NCBI GenBank assembly: GCA_964619265.1
Contig: CAZUCE010000026.1
Coordinates: 1-56,452 of the forward strand
Reading direction: 5' to 3'
DNA: 56,452 bases
DNA from: CAZUCE01 sp964619265
Lineage (GTDB): Bacteria > Planctomycetota > UBA1135 > GCA-002686595
Below, one piece after another: positions 51,640 through 56,452 of the stretch; position 1 is the first letter of the stretch, and each line of letters starts with the position of its first letter. The notes below the pieces were generated by a model. It worked only from the letters and a program-made list of their open reading frames with translations. It was not told where the DNA came from and ran no database searches. The position numbers and the translations under genes are program-made.

Positions 51640-53910
51640 ATGCGTATTTCGGCCTTTTTCCTGTTCCTGAGTGTCTGCTTCGCCGGTTTGCTGTTCTTAT
51701 GGGCGAGTGGAGATCTACCCGAGCCAGACTCGGATGCAAGAGAGCTGCCAGCGGCCAACCGAACCGCCCAAAACTCACAAGGGCCTGAACTCCTCGCCGC
51801 AGATCTTAGCCCTCAAGCCCCGGATCGAGGGTTATCGGCTCAGGCCGCGGGTCGTCGGTCCCCGAACCAGGCAGCGCGATCCCTTGTCGTGCACGTACGA
51901 GTCCAGGAGCACTTCGGGCAGAACGCTCCTGCCGTTCCTGATGTGGGGGTCGTTGTTGGCCTTGGGTATGCCGAGGAGGGAAGCACTATTCCTTCGTTGG
52001 CCGGCAGGGCCGAATTGGCACGCGGCCTGGCAGACGCCGATGGGAATCTCATTCTGGCGGTCGAGCTGCCCGACCTGAACACCACGGGAGAATCACGAGC
52101 CGACTCCCCGATGGTCTTCGCTTACGTCGACCATCCAGGATACCAAGCGCGCACCCGAGCAAGCCCCCTGCCGACCGAAGGCGAGGAGTTCCCTTGGAAG
52201 ATCGAACTCAGGGTCCAAGCCAAACATGGAGCTACCGTGCGAGGAGTCCTCCTCAATCCCGCGAGCGAGCCGGTCCCCGGCGCCAAAGTGATCCTCTACC
52301 GATTCAACAAGGAGCAGGCCGGCAAGATTGAGTATCGAAGCAGGGTGAATCCCCGTACCAGCCGGATCGGGACGTTCGAAGCCCAGATTGACGTTTCTGG
52401 AGATTGGCAACTGCAAGCGCGAGTAGCCGGCACCGGAGTGGCGGGGCTGCGTGACATCCCGATCGATATCTTGGATCCACCTCAAGATCTCCAACTCCAG
52501 CTAGAGGGCCCCGGCGTCCTCACCGGGAGAGTCGTGGATCCCACCGGAGAACCCATGCAGCGCTATCGGCTATGGGCCATTCCGGAAAATTCTGCAGAAT
52601 CCAGATCTGGGTGGTTCTCGGAGAACACCCGCTGTTTGAATGAAATGGAGGGTGGCCTGTTCGACGCCTATGCCACGACCGACAGTCAAGGGTTCTTTCG
52701 CTTCAGTGGACTCAAACTGGAGAGCTACCACATTCGCGGCACCCTGGCGGGCAGTGGATATTTCGACGCACTACTGACCGAAGAGCCCGTTCGGGCTGGC
52801 ACCGAGGACCTTCTTCTCCGCGCCCATAACCACCGTGTTCGGCTCACCCTGAGGGAATCGACAGGAGAGAATGTGGCGTTCGGGACATTCAAGGTGCTGG
52901 GGACCTCTAGAACAGTGCCCCACCCCAAGCCCCTAGTCTATGTCGCCGAAACGGACGAAGCGGGCCGAGTTCTCAAGCCGAACGAACAAGTTCAAGGGCG
53001 GCGAACCGAATTGGAAGACCTAAGTCAGGTAATCGAAGTAGAGGCGGGTAAGCGGTACGTTTTCGGTGTCTTCTCCACACAATTCGCGCTTCAAGAGAAG
53101 GTCGTCCTCATTCCGCACAAGCCCTACGCCATCGATCTTGAGATTCAACTCGGAACAGCACTTGAACCGGGGACGCTAGAGATTGAAGTCCAAGATTCCT
53201 GGGGTCAGCCGATCCCAGGAAAAACAAACCTCCTGCTTCGGGCTCCCAGCGAACAGCGCCTGTTCGAGACCAACTGGGCCAGTCTACCCGGAGGCCAGGA
53301 CCAAAGAGGAGATGAGCACCTGTTGACCCTGGCTCCTGGCATATACCAGCTCGAAGTAGGCCCCACGGCCCTACCCATGCCCCATGCCCAAGCAACTGGG
53401 AGAGCGAGGCTCGCGTTCACAGCGGTACAAAAAGAGGTTGAGGCCTTCCCGGGAAGCACCCACCGGATCCCTGTCCGGCTTGGAGATGCCGGTTGGCTCG
53501 ACTTAGAAGTCCATCTGGAATCTCCGCCTCACGACCTTCCCTTCCCAAGCACAGCCCCCGAAATCACGGAAAGCCAAAGCCACCCGCTCGACACTTTCAG
53601 AAAGGCCGCCGGCGGAATCGCAGTCCGATTCGAACCTCTTGGAGGCGGTCCCGTGTTGAGAGGTGCTTTTCAGCACAGTGAGCTCTCCCCTATTCACCCC
53701 GGACGCGTATCCGCTCATAGGTCTTTCCAGTTTGAGACCTCATGGATCTTCCCTAATAGAGTCCAGCACGCGCTCGATCCACTGCCAGTGGGTCACTATC
53801 TAGGCATCTTCGAACGCGAAGGCTACCAACCCCAAACCGTGAAACTCGAGATCAGGTCTGGAGAAACGGCATACGTTCATACGATGCTGACCCCTCTCAC
53901 CGCCAGATAA
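51640..53910 (+). CDS. Large membrane-anchored protein with carboxypeptidase-regulatory-like repeats
   Basis: 756 aa. ATG 51640 begins a signal anchor (MRISAFFLFLSVCFAGLLFL, then WASG). The remainder is a set of beta-sandwich units of the carboxypeptidase-regulatory/Cna-B type: ATVRGVLLNPASEPVPGAKV, GVLTGRVVDPTGEPMQRYRL, TLEIEVQDSWGQPIPGKTNL and a C-terminal HYLGIFEREGYQPQTVKLEI; about six to seven units. It probably projects outside the cell as a spacer or adhesin. The gene is followed by a small hairpin and a convergent unknown gene. Confidence 0.65.
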   Translation: MRISAFFLFLSVCFAGLLFLWASGDLPEPDSDARELPAANRTAQNSQGPELLAADLSPQAPDRGLSAQAAGRRSPNQAARSLVVHVRVQEHFGQNAPAVPDVGVVVGLGYAEEGSTIPSLAGRAELARGLADADGNLILAVELPDLNTTGESRADSPMVFAYVDHPGYQARTRASPLPTEGEEFPWKIELRVQAKHGATVRGVLLNPASEPVPGAKVILYRFNKEQAGKIEYRSRVNPRTSRIGTFEAQIDVSGDWQLQARVAGTGVAGLRDIPIDILDPPQDLQLQLEGPGVLTGRVVDPTGEPMQRYRLWAIPENSAESRSGWFSENTRCLNEMEGGLFDAYATTDSQGFFRFSGLKLESYHIRGTLAGSGYFDALLTEEPVRAGTEDLLLRAHNHRVRLTLRESTGENVAFGTFKVLGTSRTVPHPKPLVYVAETDEAGRVLKPNEQVQGRRTELEDLSQVIEVEAGKRYVFGVFSTQFALQEKVVLIPHKPYAIDLEIQLGTALEPGTLEIEVQDSWGQPIPGKTNLLLRAPSEQRLFETNWASLPGGQDQRGDEHLLTLAPGIYQLEVGPTALPMPHAQATGRARLAFTAVQKEVEAFPGSTHRIPVRLGDAGWLDLEVHLESPPHDLPFPSTAPEITESQSHPLDTFRKAAGGIAVRFEPLGGGPVLRGAFQHSELSPIHPGRVSAHRSFQFETSWIFPNRVQHALDPLPVGHYLGIFEREGYQPQTVKLEIRSGETAYVHTMLTPLTAR

Positions 53911-53929
53911 GGCGAACCCTTGTGCTCCA

Positions 53930-53948
53930 TCATGCCGGAATGGCATGA
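53930..53948 (+). terminator. Small hairpin after the 756-aa protein gene
   Basis: TCATGCC (53930-53936) and GGCATGA (53942-53948) form a perfect 7-bp stem with a five-base loop, 20 bases past the TAA. No T-tract follows, so it is a weak candidate. Confidence 0.4.
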
Positions 53949-54079
53949 GCCACTTGACCCGTTATCAGCCGAAAGCTCCCACCCCAATCGCAGCCTCCTA
54001 GTGCGCCAAGACGAGTGCTCCTGAAAACCGACTGAATGGCTGGCTGACTCGTCCTCCAATCGAATAGCAGAGGAGCCCG

Positions 54080-54562
54080 TCAACCTGACTTTTTCTGGCT
54101 CACACGATCATTGTACTGGCGATCCTGATCCACCACCCAAGCCATGAAGGTGTCGATTTCGTCGCGGTCGGCAGTCAAAATGGCCTTGCCGCGCTCGGCG
54201 AGGAAGACTACGAGTTCCAGAACCTGTAAAGGGGAAGCGATGTAGCTATGAGCGTTGGGCTTGACCTGCCGATAGCGGGTGCGGCCGTTCGGCCAAACCG
54301 TGGGGAAGAAGTGCCACGCCTCCGTGAAATCAACATAGCGACGCAACTCAAAGTACTTGGCATCACCAAGCAAGGTTGAGTCCGTGTAACTGACCGCGGG
54401 CACGGAAACGTACGGGTCCTTCGGCCACCCTGGAGAGAATTTCAACCGGACGATGTCGTTCTGAAGTACGGCCTCAGATTCACTTCCCAGCTCAAGTCCA
54501 TACAATCGCCGCAGGGGTTTGCTAAGCACTCCAAGGTGCTCGCGGAATTCTAAATCTCCCAT
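54080..54562 (-). CDS. Hypothetical protein
   Basis: 160 aa from ATG 54562. An in-frame ATG 69 bases upstream adds unlikely residues. The protein is mixed alpha/beta with no signal peptide: YGLELGSESEAVLQNDIVRL, WPKDPYVSVPAVSYTDSTLL, YFELRRYVDFTEAWHFFPTV, LQVLELVVFLAERGKAILTA. It shares no recognisable motif with known families. The dense aromatic and Asp content in the middle and the size are reminiscent of immunity-type or small enzyme proteins, but this is not evidence for either. It may be co-transcribed with the sulfatase-like gene upstream (116 bases). Confidence 0.7.
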   Translation of the reverse strand: MGDLEFREHLGVLSKPLRRLYGLELGSESEAVLQNDIVRLKFSPGWPKDPYVSVPAVSYTDSTLLGDAKYFELRRYVDFTEAWHFFPTVWPNGRTRYRQVKPNAHSYIASPLQVLELVVFLAERGKAILTADRDEIDTFMAWVVDQDRQYNDRVSQKKSG

Positions 54563-54678
54563 GGGAACGATCCTAACAGAACCGGATCCGCACCCCTTGT
54601 TGCTGGCCGGCAACGACCGGGACCCGGGCATCTCCTGCCTGAGCCCCTCCCGAGAAATCTACTTGGATGAATCGGAGC

Positions 54679-56046
54679 TCATTCCTCGGTGTACCCGAGG
54701 GCGTTGAGCATCTCTTGGGTTTGAGGCTTCTTGGAGGCGGACGCGCCCCGTGCTGTGGGAGTCGACGCGAGGTAACGCTCTCGCTTGCGATCCCAGGAGG
54801 CGACCCGATCCGGATAGCTCTCCGCAAGGTTCGTTCGTTCGCCGGGGTCGTCGGCCAGCCGGAAGAACTCCGCCGGCCCGGCCTCATTCCAGATGTACTT
54901 CAAGTCGTCTTCCATCACCGCGAACTTGCTAGCGTTGCGTGGATCGTCCGTTCCGTTTTCTCCGCGAAGGTGACGCAGCCAACCGGGCATGGCGAATTGC
55001 TCGGCGATGACGCGGCGACTCGGAGCCCCCGTCCCATCCAGAAGCCCCCACAGGCCGGGTCCGAACACCTCCCCTTTCGATCGGGGAATCGCGCCGTTCC
55101 ACAGCGTCCCAGCCAGTTCCACCGCCCCGGTCGGGCCCTCGATGCGGGTCCCCGGAGCAATGCGGCCGGGCGCAACCAGGATCAACGGCACGTGAATCTG
55201 CATCTGGTAGAGCTGAAGGCTGTGACCGAGGTAGTCGTGCTCCCACAAACCTTCGCCGTGATCGGAAGTAAAAGCCATGAAGCTCCCGCGGGAGCCCGCC
55301 CGTTGCGACCACATGTGATCCAATTCAGCGCATAGCCGATCGACGCGCGCAACTTCAGCCGCATAGCTAGCGCCGAACCACTCCTGTTGCTGAAGCCTCT
55401 CTGACTCGGTCCAGGTTTCGCCGGCGAAGGATGGTTCGGGTCTGACTCGAATGGGATCGAGGGAACGGTGAGGCAAGTGAGCGTCAAACAGATGGACCCA
55501 CAGAAAAATTCCGGCCTCCCCGGACTCCTGAGCGAGCCAATCCCGAGCCAGGGCGACCGTCTCTTCCCCCGCTCGCTCATAAATTGGATCCCCGTTTTCG
55601 AACCCGAAGTCCTCATCGAATCGGTCGAAGCCTCGATCGAATCCGTACTCCGAAGAGAGGACCCCCGCGCTGAGGAACGCTGCGGTCGTGAAACCCTCAT
55701 CACCAAGTTCTTCTGGCAAACTAGGGAACCGATCGCTCAGCGGATTCCCATTGCGCCGCATCCCGAGCTCACGAGGAAACTTGCCGGTCAACATCGAAGC
55801 GTGGGATGGCCCCGTCACGTTGGCGACGCTGTAGTGCCGCTCAAACACCGCTCCGCGGCTTCCGAGCGCATCCAAGCCCGGAGTTTGGACAGGTGAATCC
55901 CCAAGGGCGCTCAGATGGTCCGCGCGAAACGTATCCAGGGTGACCAGCAGCAGATCGCGGCCCTGTGGTTCCGCGCAGGCGCTAAGCGTCGTAATGAGGA
56001 CCGGAACAACGACACGCGACGCGCAAACGGGCTTGGGGCCAAGCAT
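54679..56046 (-). CDS. Sulfatase-fold (alkaline phosphatase superfamily) lipoprotein
   Basis: 455 aa with a lipobox (LITTLSAC, Cys24). The sulfatase/phosphodiesterase fold is clear: DLLLVTLDTFRADHLSALGD, NVTGPSHASMLTGKFPRELG, VHLFDAHLPHRS, FTSDHGEGLWEHDYLGHSL and the C-terminal QEMLNALGY. At the catalytic position, where true sulfatases have C/S-x-P-x-R (formylglycine), the sequence is Thr78-Gly-Pro-Ser-His82. A Thr nucleophile in that place occurs in phosphotransferases and phosphodiesterases of the superfamily, so this is probably not a classical sulfatase. Exported and membrane-bound by the lipobox. Confidence 0.8.
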   Translation of the reverse strand: MLGPKPVCASRVVVPVLITTLSACAEPQGRDLLLVTLDTFRADHLSALGDSPVQTPGLDALGSRGAVFERHYSVANVTGPSHASMLTGKFPRELGMRRNGNPLSDRFPSLPEELGDEGFTTAAFLSAGVLSSEYGFDRGFDRFDEDFGFENGDPIYERAGEETVALARDWLAQESGEAGIFLWVHLFDAHLPHRSLDPIRVRPEPSFAGETWTESERLQQQEWFGASYAAEVARVDRLCAELDHMWSQRAGSRGSFMAFTSDHGEGLWEHDYLGHSLQLYQMQIHVPLILVAPGRIAPGTRIEGPTGAVELAGTLWNGAIPRSKGEVFGPGLWGLLDGTGAPSRRVIAEQFAMPGWLRHLRGENGTDDPRNASKFAVMEDDLKYIWNEAGPAEFFRLADDPGERTNLAESYPDRVASWDRKRERYLASTPTARGASASKKPQTQEMLNALGYTEE

Positions 56047-56452
56047 ACGGATAGGGTACGGCGAACAGGCTCAGACACAAGCTCACCAGGAACCGGTCAA
56101 CTCGCACCAAGTCGTCCTAGCTTGCGCGCCTCCCCCGTTGCCAGAAATTCCGGTGCCCCGCCGATCCGCGCCCTGGTCAGCTCTCCGCCTGTGTGCCTCG
56201 GCGCCCCCCACTCGAACTTGCAACCTGACGCTGTTCGCAGCGGTGCCATAGGGGACCCAGTGCCGGATAAGTGCGGCGCCAAAGCTGCTCTTCCACGCCG
56301 ACCTCCGCTAAGCCGGTTCTGGAAGCACCGGCCTAGCGGGGGGAGGAAAGGTAGATCGGACTCCCTAGTGAATTCCCTGGAGAGGCTGGACCCACCTGTG
56401 ACCCTCCCCCGATTCGGTAGACACCGGAGTTGTGATGGAAGTGGACCGTTAA
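56047..56452. other. 406-base region at the right edge
   Basis: It begins just upstream of the sulfatase-fold gene start. Only short, Arg/Pro-rich open frames were seen; no RNA gene, repeat or terminator was recognised. It may contain the promoter of the minus-strand gene and the control region of a gene beyond the window. Confidence 0.4.

Noticed and set aside
1..56452. tRNA, rRNA, CRISPR or transposon sequences
   Set aside because: None was recognised on either strand.

Overview
High-GC bacterial chromosome segment, most likely from a planctomycete (inference). The reasons are many secreted or lipid-anchored proteins of large size, sulfatase-fold, arylsulfotransferase and GH-A-like enzymes, a recurring C-terminal module with an LGS-x-SGT-x-PG core on unrelated exported proteins, and frequent GTG/TTG starts. 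No rRNA, tRNA, CRISPR, insertion sequence or phage gene was seen. Genes sit in short units on both strands.

Layout. 1-5.2 kb: end of a nitroreductase, then minus-strand arylsulfotransferase-like, SGNH-hydrolase and HD-phosphohydrolase genes. 5.4-15 kb: a plus-strand run for the cell surface (1237-aa TPR/peptidase/thioredoxin-like fusion, M12-type zinc protease, YceI, a polytopic membrane protein, a 568-aa secreted protein). 15-22.7 kb: GH-A-like glycosidase, parvulin, a methyltransferase/SDR pair, a sialate-esterase-like SGNH protein, a BtuF-like protein and an exported methyltransferase-like protein. 22.9-30.1 kb: lipoprotein metalloprotease, a SulP transporter overlapping a universal stress protein, and an OprO/OprP-like porin. 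30.4-46.9 kb: small and regulatory genes, acyl-CoA ligase, a PARP-type zinc-finger protein, a threonine-aldolase-like enzyme, an M24 peptidase, a mirror-image pair of 2OG-Fe(II)-oxygenase-like paralogs and several methyltransferases. 47.3-56.0 kb: a VOC protein, a TPR-DUF898 protein overlapping an M48 peptidase gene, a decayed ORF, a large carboxypeptidase-regulatory-like protein, an unknown gene and a sulfatase-fold lipoprotein.

The main result is a set of three apparent selenoprotein genes within 16 kb, each interrupted by an in-frame TGA that ordinary gene calling would read as stop: a deiodinase-like protein with EF-hands (40171-41208, Sec187, context GSYT-U-PPF), a peroxiredoxin (45658-46128, Sec47, TPT-U-SVE) and a small C-terminal zinc-ribbon protein not recognised as a described selenoprotein (30371-30736 minus, Sec50). 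Two of the three carry, just after the TGA, a hairpin with a four-base GGUC loop at nearly the same distance (loop starting at nucleotide 24 or 25 counting the U of UGA as 1), close to the geometry of the E. coli fdhF SECIS. The selenocysteine machinery genes are not in this window, so the claim predicts that they exist elsewhere in the genome.
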